Shown: one piece after another, positions 1-8,984 of the stretch | How positions within the stretch are numbered: position 1 is the stretch's first letter | Layout: each line of letters starts with the position of its first letter | Assembly (NCBI RefSeq): GCF_001307105.1 | Contig: NZ_LGYN01000028.1 | Location: forward strand, 99,878-163,877 | Direction: 5' to 3' | Length of the DNA stretch: 64,000 bases | From: Bacillus australimaris | GTDB taxonomy: Bacteria; Bacillota; Bacilli; Bacillales; Bacillaceae | Made by a program: the position numbers and the translations under genes | Notes under the pieces: model-generated | The model's database searches: none | Told to the model about the DNA's origin: nothing | What the model saw: only the letters and a program-made list of their open reading frames with translations

Positions 1-29
1 ATCTTCCTCCTCCTCTTCTTCATAAGAAA

Positions 30-59
30 AAGAGCTCGGCATATGGCCGGCTCTTTTTT
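30..59 (+). terminator. Rho-independent terminator at left edge
   Basis: Arms AAGAGC+CGGC and GCCG+GCTCTT pair around an ATATG loop with one bulged T, followed by a run of six T. An A-rich stretch lies on the other side, so it could also act leftward. It separates the gene beyond the left edge from yclM. Confidence 0.75.
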
Positions 60-82
60 CATATCATCATACGGTATCGTCC

Positions 83-112
83 TCTCTATAAATACATTTG
101 TATTCCTAGAGA
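83..112 (+). repeat. Nested inverted repeat upstream of the yclM promoter
   Basis: Outer arms TCTCTA (83-88) and TAGAGA (107-112) enclose inner arms AATAC (91-95) and GTATT (100-104). It ends ten bases before the likely -35 box, so it is probably not in the yclM transcript. It could be an operator or a relic. No known binding motif is recognised. Confidence 0.35.
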
Positions 113-121
113 AGAAAACCC

Positions 122-150
122 TTGATAATTTGAAGAAAAGAGTTGATAAT
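122..150 (+). promoter_or_regulatory. Candidate sigma-A promoter of yclM
   Basis: TTGATA at 122-127 and GATAAT at 145-150 are separated by 17 bases. Transcription would start near 157, giving a leader of about 40 bases with no room for a lysine or T-box riboswitch. Confidence 0.55.
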
Positions 151-199
151 AGGAACTATTCAATTTGTGAGAAAATTTTTACTATAGGAGATGTATGCA

Positions 200-1576
200 T
201 TGAAGGTCGTGAAATTTGGTGGCAGTTCACTTGCATCTGGCAAGCAGCTGCAAAAGGTATTTGACATTGTAACAGCAGATCCAGCTCGAAAAGCAGTCGT
301 TGTTTCCGCACCAGGAAAACGGCATTCAACGGATACGAAGGTCACCGATTTATTAATTAGCTGTGGCGAACAATATTTACGTTTAGGTGAAGCACATGAC
401 TTACAGGAAGCCGTCATCGAGCGGTATGCCTCTATTGCAGATGAACTTGGATTAGGTCAAGACATTATCGACACCATCAGGCAAGATCTAGACGCATTAT
501 TACAGGCTGATTCATCTCGCCCTGAGTGCTATCTTGATGCCATCAAAGCAAGCGGCGAAGACAATAATGCAAAGCTCATTGCTGCGTATTTCCGTCACCA
601 GGGTGTCGAAGCTCATTATGTGAATCCGAAGGAAGCTGGTTTATTTGTAAGCGATGAACCTGGCCATGCGCAAGTCCTCCCGGAATCATATGATCATCTG
701 TACAAATTAAGAGAGCGGTCTGGCATCATTATATTCCCTGGCTTTTTTGGCTTTAGTTTAGCGGGCGATATCGTCACCTTTTCGCGAAGCGGCTCCGATA
801 TTACCGGTTCCATTTTGGCAAACGGCCTAAAGGCAGACGTGTATGAAAACTTTACAGATGTGGATGCTGTCTACGCTGTTAATCCAACGATTGTTCATGA
901 TCCAAAAGAGATTACAGAGCTGACGTATCGGGAAATGCGCGAGCTGTCGTATGCTGGATTTTCTGTTTTTCATGATGAAGCACTCATTCCAGCCTTCCGT
1001 GCAGGCATTCCGGTTCAGATTAAAAACACCAATAATCCTTCGGCAAAAGGCACAAAAATTGTGAATCAGCGCGATCATACAAATGGACCTGTTGTTGGTA
1101 TCGCCTCAGATAATGGATTTTGCAGCATTTACATTAGTAAATATTTGATGAACAGAGAGGTTGGCTTTGGTCGTAAGGTGCTGCAAACATTAGAGGAATA
1201 TGGGCTTACGTATGAGCACGTACCTTCTGGCATTGATGATATGACCATTATTTTAAGGCAGGATCAGCTGGAGGAGCAGCATATTGAACAAGAGCTGCTA
1301 GACCGTTTGAAGCTTGTTCTTGATGCAGATGAGGTTGTTCTAGAGCAGAATCTATCGCTCATTATGGTCGTAGGGGAAGCGATGCGTCATAATGTGGGGA
1401 CAACAGCAAGAGCAGCAAAGGCACTGTCAAAAGCGAAGGTCAATATTGAAATGATCAATCAAGGCTCCTCTGAGGTCAGCATGATGTTTGGCGTCAAGGC
1501 GGCTCAAGAAAAAGAAGCCGTTCAAGCCTTGTATGAGGAGTTTTTCTCTATGTCTACTGTCCCTGTCTCCCTATAA
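200..1576 (+). CDS. yclM: Aspartokinase III
   Basis: Cytoplasmic aspartate kinase (ATP + L-aspartate to 4-phospho-aspartate), the first step toward lysine, threonine, methionine and diaminopimelate. The protein opens with the amino-acid-kinase signature KFGGSS, has the FSRSGSDITG substrate/nucleotide region near residue 200, and ends with tandem ACT regulatory domains (about residues 300-455). It is about 458 aa, the usual length of the monofunctional class III enzyme. The start is placed at TTG 200 because AGGAG at 186-190 is nine bases upstream and gives the family N-terminus MKVVKFGG; ATG 191 would touch the ribosome binding site. Known B. subtilis YclM (ThrD) responds to lysine plus threonine; the same regulation here is inferred. 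The gene stands alone between two terminators. Confidence 0.93.
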   Translation: MKVVKFGGSSLASGKQLQKVFDIVTADPARKAVVVSAPGKRHSTDTKVTDLLISCGEQYLRLGEAHDLQEAVIERYASIADELGLGQDIIDTIRQDLDALLQADSSRPECYLDAIKASGEDNNAKLIAAYFRHQGVEAHYVNPKEAGLFVSDEPGHAQVLPESYDHLYKLRERSGIIIFPGFFGFSLAGDIVTFSRSGSDITGSILANGLKADVYENFTDVDAVYAVNPTIVHDPKEITELTYREMRELSYAGFSVFHDEALIPAFRAGIPVQIKNTNNPSAKGTKIVNQRDHTNGPVVGIASDNGFCSIYISKYLMNREVGFGRKVLQTLEEYGLTYEHVPSGIDDMTIILRQDQLEEQHIEQELLDRLKLVLDADEVVLEQNLSLIMVVGEAMRHNVGTTARAAKALSKAKVNIEMINQGSSEVSMMFGVKAAQEKEAVQALYEEFFSMSTVPVSL

Positions 1577-1581
1577 TCAGC

Positions 1582-1616
1582 AGACTGCCAGATCTTTGGA
1601 TCGGCAGTCTTTTTTG
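1582..1616 (+). terminator. Rho-independent terminator of yclM
   Basis: Perfect 8-bp arms AGACTGCC (1582-1589) and GGCAGTCT (1603-1610), with an inner GATC/GATC pairing, are followed by a run of T. It begins a few bases after the yclM stop codon. Confidence 0.9.
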
Positions 1617-1741
1617 CTCTCACCGGATTCGAGTGTTTTTGCGCATTAAAATGTATCTATTTCTCGTTTGATTTTGTATGATAGAGACAAATCAACTATC
1701 TGTTCCGGCCTATGATCGGAGCAACAAGGAGTCCTAAAACA

Positions 1742-2587
1742 ATGCCTCGTCAACAACTATTAAAACAGTTTCGCAATTTTCATGATGCTTCTACTAGTAT
1801 TTTAAACATGATGAGTCAATTCATTGAAGTGAATACACTGTTTATTGCTAAGAATGATCAAGACACCAATCATATTGTAAAGGTGCTAAATCAAGACGAG
1901 CAGCTTCTTGAAGAAGGAGAAGAACTTCCTTACGAAAAGACATTTTGCAAGCTGGCGGTCGATCATCAGGATACCCTTGTGATTCCTGACATTTCGATAG
2001 ATGACCGTTCTAAATACTTAGAGGTCACGAAACGGCTTCAAGGCGGCTCGTTCATTGGCGTTCCCATTGATTTTACAGATGGTTCAAACTACGGGACGAT
2101 TTGCGGACTTGATGTGAAGCCGCAGCATTTTACAGAAGAGCATGTGTATATGTTTGAAACGATGGCTTCTTTGTTAAGCTACGTCCTTGAGCTAGACCGC
2201 GCCAACCGGCAGATTCAGCAATTATCTGTACCGATCGTACCAGTTGTTGATGGTGTCGCTGTACTTCCTCTACTTGGTGATATCGAAGAGACACGTGCTC
2301 AGCATATTTTAGAAACCATTTTACAGGAAAGCTACAGGCTGTCGCTCTCTCATTTGGTCATTGACGTATCGGGAACTAAAAGCCTGAATGAACAAAGCAT
2401 TCAATATTTGGTCAACTACGCACAAACGCTGCGGCTCTTAGGAATTTCAGCTGTCTTAACAGGCATTAAGCAAGACCTTGCTTTAAGTGCGATTCAGTCG
2501 AATATTTCATTTAAAGACATCACGATTCGCAAAGATTTACCGCAGGCACTTGCTCATATTGGATTGACGTTTACGAAAAATGAATAA
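1742..2587 (+). CDS. GAF-STAS regulatory protein, RsbR-like
   Basis: 281 aa. Residues about 15-155 fit a GAF sensory domain and residues about 165-275 fit a C-terminal STAS domain of the kind found in RsbR/anti-sigma-factor antagonists (VIDVSG near 206-211, VLTGI near 238-242). RsbR paralogues build the stressosome and gate the general stress response; a similar sensory role is inferred. The start is ATG 1742, ten bases after AAGGAG at 1726-1731; the upstream in-frame ATG at 1712 has no ribosome binding site. Relative to RsbRA, the position I align with phosphorylated Thr171 is Glu217 and that of Thr205 is Ser249, so phospho-control may differ. It is a single-gene unit, convergent with yclK. 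The ligand of the GAF domain is unknown. Confidence 0.75.
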   Translation: MPRQQLLKQFRNFHDASTSILNMMSQFIEVNTLFIAKNDQDTNHIVKVLNQDEQLLEEGEELPYEKTFCKLAVDHQDTLVIPDISIDDRSKYLEVTKRLQGGSFIGVPIDFTDGSNYGTICGLDVKPQHFTEEHVYMFETMASLLSYVLELDRANRQIQQLSVPIVPVVDGVAVLPLLGDIEETRAQHILETILQESYRLSLSHLVIDVSGTKSLNEQSIQYLVNYAQTLRLLGISAVLTGIKQDLALSAIQSNISFKDITIRKDLPQALAHIGLTFTKNE

Positions 2588-2605
2588 GCGATGATTCATC
2601 TAAAA

Positions 2606-2632
2606 GGGCTAACATGATCTTCATGTTAGCCC
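2606..2632. terminator. Bidirectional terminator between the GAF-STAS gene and yclK
   Basis: A perfect 12-bp inverted repeat (GGGCTAACATGA, then TCT, then its complement at 2621-2632). The yclK stop codon (2626-2628) lies inside the right arm. T-rich tracts lie on both sides, the better one (TTTT) in the leftward direction. Confidence 0.85.
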
Positions 2633-4053
2633 TCTTCTTCTGGAAACGGCAGTCGAATGGTAAATGTCGTTCCTTTGTTTTTTTCACTTTTCATATCAAT
2701 ATGCCCTTCATGCAGGTCCACAAGCTGCTTTACGATAGACAAGCCCAATCCGTATTCTCCATAAGGGGTATTCGTTCTTGAGATATCCGCTTTATAAAAA
2801 CGTTCCCATATATGTTTAACATCGTCTGGCGCAATGCCAATGCCTGTGTCTTCCACTTCAATGATCGTCTCTTGATTTTCTTGTTTTCCTCTTAAGGAAA
2901 TACGGCCGCCTTCTGTGAATTGAATTGCGTTCTTGGTGATATTGACAAGGATTTGAATGAGCCTGTCATAATCTGCGTAGACCTTCAGTTCAGGATCAAC
3001 GTCCACGATCAGCTGATTGTTTTTCTCTTCAGCGATTCGGCTCAGCTGCTCTTTCATCACTTCAAACGTGTCAATGAGTGGATAGTGAAATTTCTGAAGG
3101 GTAATTTGATTCGATCTAATTTTCTCATAATCCATATTTTCATTGACGAGGCGCAGCATCCGTTTTGTCTCATCAGTGATTAAGGCATAGCATTTTTCTT
3201 TCTCTTCTGCGGACACATCTGCTGTGTTCAGCCATTCCACCAGTCCTCGAATGGTGGTCAGCGGTGTTTTCAATTCGTGAGACACATCTGCAATGAATTG
3301 GCGTCTACGCTTTTCGAGCCGGTCAATTTCCTCTCTTGATTGCTGAAGGCGTTTGACCATCATATTAAAATCCTCACCAAGTGTACCGATTTCATCAAGG
3401 TGTTTGTTTTCAAGCTTGATGTTGTAATCACCTTTGGCAATCTTTTCAGTCGCCTCTCTCAACTTTTTGATGCGGTTCACATGAAATTTAGACAATAACA
3501 AGCTGAGAATAAAAGTGATCGTCAGCGCCACAAATACGATGATATACAGATAACGATTCATCTGAGCGATGAGCTGTTCAGCACCTTGAATGGGGGCAAT
3601 AAGAACGACACCGCCCTTTAGCTTTCCATCCTCCATGACAGGGAGCGCCACAAGTGATGCCTCTTGATCAAGGCGGCGTGAATCGCTTCGCTTAACAATG
3701 ATTTGCTCCCCTTTTGAAAGCTTGGTCCATAAATCCTTTGTCAATAATACTTCATGCGGCAGCATCTCTTGCTGCTGAGACAGAACATCTCCTTTTTCAT
3801 CAAACACAAAAAAACGAATTTGCCTCGTCGAAAGAATATCTTCAAATGGACGCAGACGAAAGGTCATCTCGCTTTTAGGCAGTTGTTTAAAATTCTGCAA
3901 GATTTCATTCCCATAGGAGCTCATTTCATCCACTCTGTTTTGATAGGCAATATCCTTCACAAAATGAGATAAAAGGGTGCTGATAATGACAATGGCGATG
4001 AACAATAACCCGAGGTGGCTGATCAGCAGCTGATAAAAATATTTAATCTTCAT
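2626..4053 (-). CDS. yclK: Sensor histidine kinase (YclK-like)
   Basis: 475 aa membrane sensor kinase. A first membrane span (about 7-29), an extracytoplasmic sensor region (30-165), a second span (about 168-188) and a HAMP linker precede the HisKA domain with SHELKTPLTT (phospho-acceptor His259). A HATPase domain follows with the N box (NITKNAIQF), DTGIGIAP and GLGLSIVKQL. All catalytic motifs are intact. The gene overlaps the response regulator by 11 bases, so the pair is translationally coupled. Family, length and pairing match B. subtilis YclJ/YclK, whose stimulus is poorly known. The signal here is not evident from sequence. Confidence 0.88.
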   Translation of the reverse strand: MKIKYFYQLLISHLGLLFIAIVIISTLLSHFVKDIAYQNRVDEMSSYGNEILQNFKQLPKSEMTFRLRPFEDILSTRQIRFFVFDEKGDVLSQQQEMLPHEVLLTKDLWTKLSKGEQIIVKRSDSRRLDQEASLVALPVMEDGKLKGGVVLIAPIQGAEQLIAQMNRYLYIIVFVALTITFILSLLLSKFHVNRIKKLREATEKIAKGDYNIKLENKHLDEIGTLGEDFNMMVKRLQQSREEIDRLEKRRRQFIADVSHELKTPLTTIRGLVEWLNTADVSAEEKEKCYALITDETKRMLRLVNENMDYEKIRSNQITLQKFHYPLIDTFEVMKEQLSRIAEEKNNQLIVDVDPELKVYADYDRLIQILVNITKNAIQFTEGGRISLRGKQENQETIIEVEDTGIGIAPDDVKHIWERFYKADISRTNTPYGEYGLGLSIVKQLVDLHEGHIDMKSEKNKGTTFTIRLPFPEEEG

Positions 4054-4735
4054 CGAACTTATACCCTACGCCCCATACTGTATACAAAAAAGGCTTAGGA
4101 CCGTCCCCAATTTTTTGGCGCAGCCGTTTGATATGAACATCTACCGTTCGTTCATCTCCATAAAATTGGTATCCCCAAATTTGCTCAAGCAATTGTTCTC
4201 GTGAAAATACTTGCCGAGGATGCTGAATAAAAAAGCACAGCAAATCGTATTCCTTTGGTGTGAGGTTCTCAATCCGCTCTCCATCCAGAAAAACTTCCCT
4301 CGTTTTCTTATCCAACTGAAAATGTGCTGTCTCCAGCCGTTCGCCCTCTTTCACCTTTTCTTGAGTAGCTGTATGAGCAAAGCGTCGTTTCACCGCTTTA
4401 ATTCTTGCCATCAAGGTCAGTGGACTAAAGGGCTTGGTCACATAATCATCTGCCCCAAGATCAAAACCAAGCACTTGATCAGATTCAGTTTCCTTTGCTG
4501 TCAGCATGATAATCGGAACGTCACTGATCTGGCGCACCTTTTGACAAATGGTCAGACCATCCATCGAAGGAAGCATGACATCTAAGATGAGCAGATCCCA
4601 ATCCTCCTCTTGCTGAAAGCGATTCAGTCCTTCTAATCCATCATGGACAAATTCCGCTTGAAATCCCTCTCGTTGAAAAAACATATCCGTCATTGTACAA
4701 ACGCTCTGATTATCTTCAATCATTAATATTTTCAT
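4043..4735 (-). CDS. yclJ: OmpR-family response regulator (YclJ-like)
   Basis: 230 aa. The N-terminal receiver domain has the acidic pair in MIEDN, phospho-acceptor Asp52 (LILDVMLP) and the conserved Lys in DDYVTKPFSP. The C-terminal winged helix (about 130-228) includes LTPKEYDLL and ERTVDVHIKRLRQKIG. Two ATGs overlap at the start (4738 and 4735). The second is chosen because GGAGG at 4742-4746 lies six bases from it and only three from the first. It is the first gene of the yclJK operon and is phosphorylated by the kinase next to it, by family knowledge. Confidence 0.9.
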   Translation of the reverse strand: MKILMIEDNQSVCTMTDMFFQREGFQAEFVHDGLEGLNRFQQEEDWDLLILDVMLPSMDGLTICQKVRQISDVPIIMLTAKETESDQVLGFDLGADDYVTKPFSPLTLMARIKAVKRRFAHTATQEKVKEGERLETAHFQLDKKTREVFLDGERIENLTPKEYDLLCFFIQHPRQVFSREQLLEQIWGYQFYGDERTVDVHIKRLRQKIGDGPKPFLYTVWGVGYKFDED

Positions 4736-4779
4736 CATCAGCCTCCGCTGCTGCCATTGTTTTTTCTTTATGTAGCTTT

Positions 4780-4807
4780 ATTTTACATGTTCCCTCTCAA
4801 ATCTCAA
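4780..4807 (-). promoter_or_regulatory. Candidate promoter of yclJK
   Basis: On the minus strand TTGAGA (4807-4802) and TAAAAT (4785-4780) are 16 bases apart. A direct TTGAGA repeat covers 4795-4800. The 200 bases further right, up to the yxeQ terminator, hold no gene. Confidence 0.4.
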
Positions 4808-4979
4808 TTGGATTCCACTGTCTTCATGAACTTATCATCGTTTGGTCATCTTTTTTTCATACTTTTTGGAGAAGCTAATATTGCGGTGTATCACATGGAG
4901 ATTTTTTAATATGATGGAATTGTAGAGGATGGTCAAGATGAGGACACGCTTCCTGACAGTTATAAGATGAATCTATTTA

Positions 4980-5009
4980 AAAAAGCTCATCTCTTCGATG
5001 AGCTTTTTT
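4980..5009. terminator. Terminator of the yxe operon
   Basis: AAAAAGCTCATC pairs with GATGAGCTTTTT around TCTTC. The hairpin lies directly after the yxeQ stop and has A/T tracts on both sides, so it can act in both directions. Confidence 0.88.
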
Positions 5010-5010
5010 G

Positions 5011-6345
5011 TCATGCCAGCAGCTTCAAATAAGCAGCGGCATTCCCCTCTTCAACCGCCTGTAAAATCTGCTGTGCCTGTGATGCGCTTGTGACGCTGCT
5101 TAACTTTTGTATGATGTCTTCTTTCGATAACGCAAAGCCTGGTGCTCCCCGAGGGATATCAACCCGCTTGCTGATGGTGGTGCTGTCAGATAAGGTGAGT
5201 TTTACAATGGTAAAGCGTCCTTTTGGAACAGCGTCTGGATGGGGCTCTATCGTTTGATCATATCCTCTGCTCACCCGCTTCATCCACGTTCGCATGTCAG
5301 TTGGAATGTTTTTTTTCGTAAAGGCATCCAGCGTGAGTGTCTGTCCAAATATGGCAAGTGCGATGACGTATTCGACACTGAAGCGTCCTTCTTCTCCATT
5401 TGAAGGTGCCCGCTCAATAAGCGCTGCATCTCCGCCTGGCGGAAATATGACATCGACCTGCTTCACCTGTTCTGGTAAGGCAGCATGCTCTTTCATTAAA
5501 GAAAGGATCGCATCGGCTGCATGATGTGCAGCTGAGCAGAACGGATATACTTTGAACCATAACCCCGGCGCAACAATACGCCACGTAGAACCATAGCCCT
5601 CTAGTAAACGGCTTTCTGCCAGCTCTTGATCTCCATAGAGAGAAAAGAAGCCGAGGGCGCCATCAAGAACTGAATCATTCCCGCCAAAACCTGAACAAGC
5701 TAAATCCATGGACCACACCGCTGTTTTAGCTGCTAAGCCGGCTTGTAATGGTTTCATATCAGATCCAAACTGTTTTCGCATTCCCGCTGATTGCGCTCCG
5801 GCAAAGCCGATCGCTTTCGCCAGCCCTTCCTGCGAGACTTGTTTCAAATACCCAATGGCACATACTGCCGCAATGGCTCCGAGTGTCCCGGTATTATGCC
5901 AGCCCCGTTCATAATGTGCCTTGCCGATGGATTCGCCAAGCCTTGCCATGACTTCGACACCTGTGATGTAGGCAGCTAAAAAACGATCTCCATATATTTC
6001 ACCGTCTGTCAGCTGTGAAAGCAGCGCTGGAATGATGACCGCACTTGGGTGTCCTCTCACATCTGAATGGACATCATCATAATCAAGGGCATGAATGAGG
6101 TAGCCGTTTAACATCGCTGCGGATTGACGACTGACCTTCTTCCCTTTTCCCATGACAGGAATCTGAGCAGCGCCGCCTTCTTGTTCAACAAGCGCCATCA
6201 GCTTCTGAATCCCTTCATCCTCTTTCGCAGCAAGTGCTGATGCCGCAGCATCTAACAGGCCATTTCTTGCCATCTGAACGGCCCGCTTATCTTGCAGCGG
6301 ATCAGCAGAAAGCACTGCCTCAGCCAGTTGTTTTGTTAGCTCCAT
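5011..6345 (-). CDS. yxeQ: MmgE/PrpD-family protein YxeQ
   Basis: 444 aa cytoplasmic protein of the MmgE/PrpD family (2-methylcitrate dehydratase / cis-aconitate decarboxylase fold). The all-helical N-terminal part contains the family stretch NGYLIHALDYDDVH and a conserved RGHPSA loop (about residues 80-105). It is the last gene of the operon and overlaps yxeP by ten bases, which implies coupled translation. The operon is known in B. subtilis for turning S-(2-succino)cysteine into cysteine. The exact step of YxeQ is not established to my knowledge; a lyase, hydratase or isomerase activity on a dicarboxylate is a reasonable inference. Confidence 0.85.
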   Translation of the reverse strand: MELTKQLAEAVLSADPLQDKRAVQMARNGLLDAAASALAAKEDEGIQKLMALVEQEGGAAQIPVMGKGKKVSRQSAAMLNGYLIHALDYDDVHSDVRGHPSAVIIPALLSQLTDGEIYGDRFLAAYITGVEVMARLGESIGKAHYERGWHNTGTLGAIAAVCAIGYLKQVSQEGLAKAIGFAGAQSAGMRKQFGSDMKPLQAGLAAKTAVWSMDLACSGFGGNDSVLDGALGFFSLYGDQELAESRLLEGYGSTWRIVAPGLWFKVYPFCSAAHHAADAILSLMKEHAALPEQVKQVDVIFPPGGDAALIERAPSNGEEGRFSVEYVIALAIFGQTLTLDAFTKKNIPTDMRTWMKRVSRGYDQTIEPHPDAVPKGRFTIVKLTLSDSTTISKRVDIPRGAPGFALSKEDIIQKLSSVTSASQAQQILQAVEEGNAAAYLKLLA

Positions 6346-7493
6346 GCTCGAGATTCCAATGCCCGAACGGCAAGCTCGGCGAAGAAGGCAACGGCAACTG
6401 GAAGGGCATCTTCATTTAACGTAAAGGCAGGGTGATGCCATTCCTCAGTACCACTAGTTCCCATCCATACAAAAAAGCCTGGAATGCGTTCTTGATAAAG
6501 GGCAAAATCTTCTCCGCCCGGTGACTGCTCTGCCTGCACGACAGGTAAGTCAAGCGCACCAGCCGTTTCTTCTACCACCCTTGTCAGACGCTCATCATTC
6601 ATCACAGAAGGTAAATAAGGATGCCATTTCACTTCACCCTTTGCGCCAAAGCCTTCTGCAATTCCGCTCACGATTTGTTTCATAAGCTCTGGAATCATCG
6701 CTCTCACTTCAGGCTCAAACGTCCGAACCGTTCCTTCCATCTCGACACGATCAGGAATCACATTCCATGATGTACCACCTTGAATACGTGTGATGCTGAC
6801 AACCGCATGATGCAGCGAGCTAATGCGGCGGCTGACGATTTGCTGAAGAGCACTTGTGATCTGCCCGCTGATGGCAATAGGGTCCACCGTATGATTCGGA
6901 ATTCCGGCATGCCCTCCCGTTCCTTTAATCTCGATTTCAAACCGGTCCACACTCGCCATCAATGCTTTTTCTCTTATGCCAATCGTGCCAACTGGCAGGT
7001 CAGGTTTGTTATGCATACCAAAAATCGCATCGACCCCATCTAACACGCCTGCCTCTATGACATGTTTTGCTCCTTGAGCAACCTCCTCAGCCGGTTGGAA
7101 CAAAATGCGGACTGTTCCCTTGATCTCATGTTTCCGCTCATTTAATAAAAGAGCCGCACCAAAGATGGAAGCTGTATGAAAATCATGACCGCATGCATGC
7201 ATTTTCCCCGGTACCTTTGAAGAAAATGGTTCGCCAGATGCTTCCTCAATCGGAAGTGCATCAATATCGGCTCTTAGCGCAATCGTTGGTCCCTCTTGTT
7301 CGCCTTTGATTTCACAGACAACACCTGTTTGCAGGGCTGGGATATCAAGTACAGTGATCCCCGCCTCTTCTAACCAGCCGCGCAGTTTCTTTGTCGTTTC
7401 ATATTCCTCAAACGCCAGCTCTGGATGCTCATGAAGCGCTCGGCGAATGTTGATTAAACGTTTGTTTAAAGCTTCATTTCCTATTGATTTCAC
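6336..7493 (-). CDS. yxeP: M20 amidohydrolase YxeP (N-acyl-cysteine deacylase)
   Basis: 385 aa metallo-amidohydrolase of the M20D family (hippurate hydrolase, N-acetyl-amino-acid deacetylase). Metal-site motifs are visible: ALRADIDALP, the MHACGHDFHT cluster, GMHNKPD, and PGGEDFALY near the C-terminus. GTG 7493 is the start, with GAGGGGTGA six bases upstream. In the S-succinocysteine pathway it removes the acetyl group at the end to release cysteine. The position between transporter ATPase and yxeQ is the B. subtilis order. Confidence 0.9.
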   Translation of the reverse strand: MKSIGNEALNKRLINIRRALHEHPELAFEEYETTKKLRGWLEEAGITVLDIPALQTGVVCEIKGEQEGPTIALRADIDALPIEEASGEPFSSKVPGKMHACGHDFHTASIFGAALLLNERKHEIKGTVRILFQPAEEVAQGAKHVIEAGVLDGVDAIFGMHNKPDLPVGTIGIREKALMASVDRFEIEIKGTGGHAGIPNHTVDPIAISGQITSALQQIVSRRISSLHHAVVSITRIQGGTSWNVIPDRVEMEGTVRTFEPEVRAMIPELMKQIVSGIAEGFGAKGEVKWHPYLPSVMNDERLTRVVEETAGALDLPVVQAEQSPGGEDFALYQERIPGFFVWMGTSGTEEWHHPAFTLNEDALPVAVAFFAELAVRALESRAWS

Positions 7494-7526
7494 TGTTAAT
7501 CACCCCTCTAAAGAATAAAAAGCAGC

Positions 7527-8273
7527 TTATGCTTCTTCAGCCGCTGCTTCTTTTTGGATAAATCGTTTCGTCCGTTCATTCTTTGTTTCATCAAATAGCT
7601 CAGTTGGTGTCCCCTGCTCAATAATATGACCATCAGCCATAAAAATCACATGGTCTGCCACTTCTCTTGCAAACGCCATTTCATGTGTGACGATGATCAT
7701 GGTCGTTTCTTGAATTGCAATGGATTTAATGACTTGAAGCACGCCTGAGACAAGCTCTGGATCAAGTGCGGACGTTGGTTCATCCAGCAGAATCGCATGT
7801 GGATCAACCGCTAACGCCCGGGCAATCCCAATCCGCTGCTGCTGCCCGCCAGATAACGTGACTGGATAGCTGTCAGCCTTTTGCTCTAATCCTACCTGCT
7901 TCAGCAGTTTCATTCCAATCTCATTTGCCTGCTGCTTCGTCATTTTTTTCGTCACAAGCAGTGATTCTGTAATGTTTTGTAGTGCTGTCTTGTTTTTAAA
8001 TAAATTGTAGTTTTGAAACACCATGGCCGTTTGCTGACGCAGGTGATGGGCTTCCTTACGTGTATATTTGGACGCATCGAGCTTCGCATCGCCAATTTCA
8101 ATCGTGCCTTCATCTGGTGTTTCTAATAAATTTAAGCAGCGCAGCAAGGTGGATTTACCGGAGCCAGAAGGTCCGATAATGGCCACAACCTGCCCTTTTT
8201 GCACGTCGAGATTGATTCCGTCTAAAACGACAAGGTCGCCGAATGATTTCTTCAAATTGGTGAGCTTGATCAT
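7527..8273 (-). CDS. yxeO: Amino-acid ABC transporter ATPase YxeO
   Basis: 248 aa ATPase of the polar-amino-acid uptake family. Walker A is GPSGSGKST, the signature is LSGGQQQR, Walker B is [13 protein letters not shown] and the H loop is IVTHEM. It powers the YxeM/YxeN importer at the inner face of the membrane. ATG 8273 is preferred over in-frame GTG 8279 because AAGGAGG lies seven bases before the ATG and almost touches the GTG. Only 12 bases separate it from yxeN. Confidence 0.92.
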   Translation of the reverse strand: MIKLTNLKKSFGDLVVLDGINLDVQKGQVVAIIGPSGSGKSTLLRCLNLLETPDEGTIEIGDAKLDASKYTRKEAHHLRQQTAMVFQNYNLFKNKTALQNITESLLVTKKMTKQQANEIGMKLLKQVGLEQKADSYPVTLSGGQQQRIGIARALAVDPHAILLDEPTSALDPELVSGVLQVIKSIAIQETTMIIVTHEMAFAREVADHVIFMADGHIIEQGTPTELFDETKNERTKRFIQKEAAAEEA

Positions 8274-8285
8274 GTCCACACCTCC

Positions 8286-8960
8286 TTAATTCCGGTAAGG
8301 TTTGCTGATTTTTCGTTCAAATAGGTCTTGCAGGAAGCTATAAATGATCGTCATCACCCAATACACGATCCCTACAGCTAAATAGGTTTCAAAGTATTTA
8401 TAGTTCGCCGATGCTATCATCTTCCCTTGTGCAAACATTTCTGCCACACCAATCGTAAAGGCAAGAGATGTTTCTTTTAAAAGACCGATAAAGGTATTCC
8501 CCGTCGCTGGAATCGCATTTCTGATGGCCTGCGGGAAAATAATTCTGACGTAAGACTGCCATCTTGTCATGCCGACAGACAGGCACGCCTCCAGCTGCCC
8601 TTCATCAACTGAGTTCAGGGCTGCTCTGAAAATTTCTGCTAAGTATGCTGAGTTTTTGATACTTAATCCGATAATGACCGCTGTTAAAGCATCCATTGAG
8701 GTCATCGCAGGGAATAGCTGCGGAAGACCAAAATAAATGAGAAAGAGCTGAACCAAGGTTGGAACCGCTCTGAAGAAAGAAATATACAGCTTGGCAAATT
8801 GGTATAAAACAGGTATCCGGTTTTTCGTAATAAGAGCGAATACCACACCAATGATAATGGCAAATACCATGGAGACAATCGCCATGAAGATCGTTATCGG
8901 CAAGTATTGAATCAATGTCGGGAAAACCGACACCATATACTGCCAATCAATTTTATTCAT
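8286..8960 (-). CDS. yxeN: Amino-acid ABC transporter permease YxeN
   Basis: 224 aa HisM/GlnP-type permease with about five membrane spans. The cytoplasmic EAA loop (EACLSVGMTRWQSYVRIIFPQA, about 130-150) docks the ATPase. It forms the channel of the importer with YxeM and YxeO. A short 24-base gap follows yxeM and the ribosome binding site is weak (GGTGA). Confidence 0.92.
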   Translation of the reverse strand: MNKIDWQYMVSVFPTLIQYLPITIFMAIVSMVFAIIIGVVFALITKNRIPVLYQFAKLYISFFRAVPTLVQLFLIYFGLPQLFPAMTSMDALTAVIIGLSIKNSAYLAEIFRAALNSVDEGQLEACLSVGMTRWQSYVRIIFPQAIRNAIPATGNTFIGLLKETSLAFTIGVAEMFAQGKMIASANYKYFETYLAVGIVYWVMTIIYSFLQDLFERKISKPYRN

Positions 8961-8984
8961 GTCTGCTCTTCACCGCCGCTGTCG

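Noticed and set aside
60..190. Lysine riboswitch or T-box before aspartokinase
   Set aside because: The likely leader is only about 40 bases and has no matching conserved elements.
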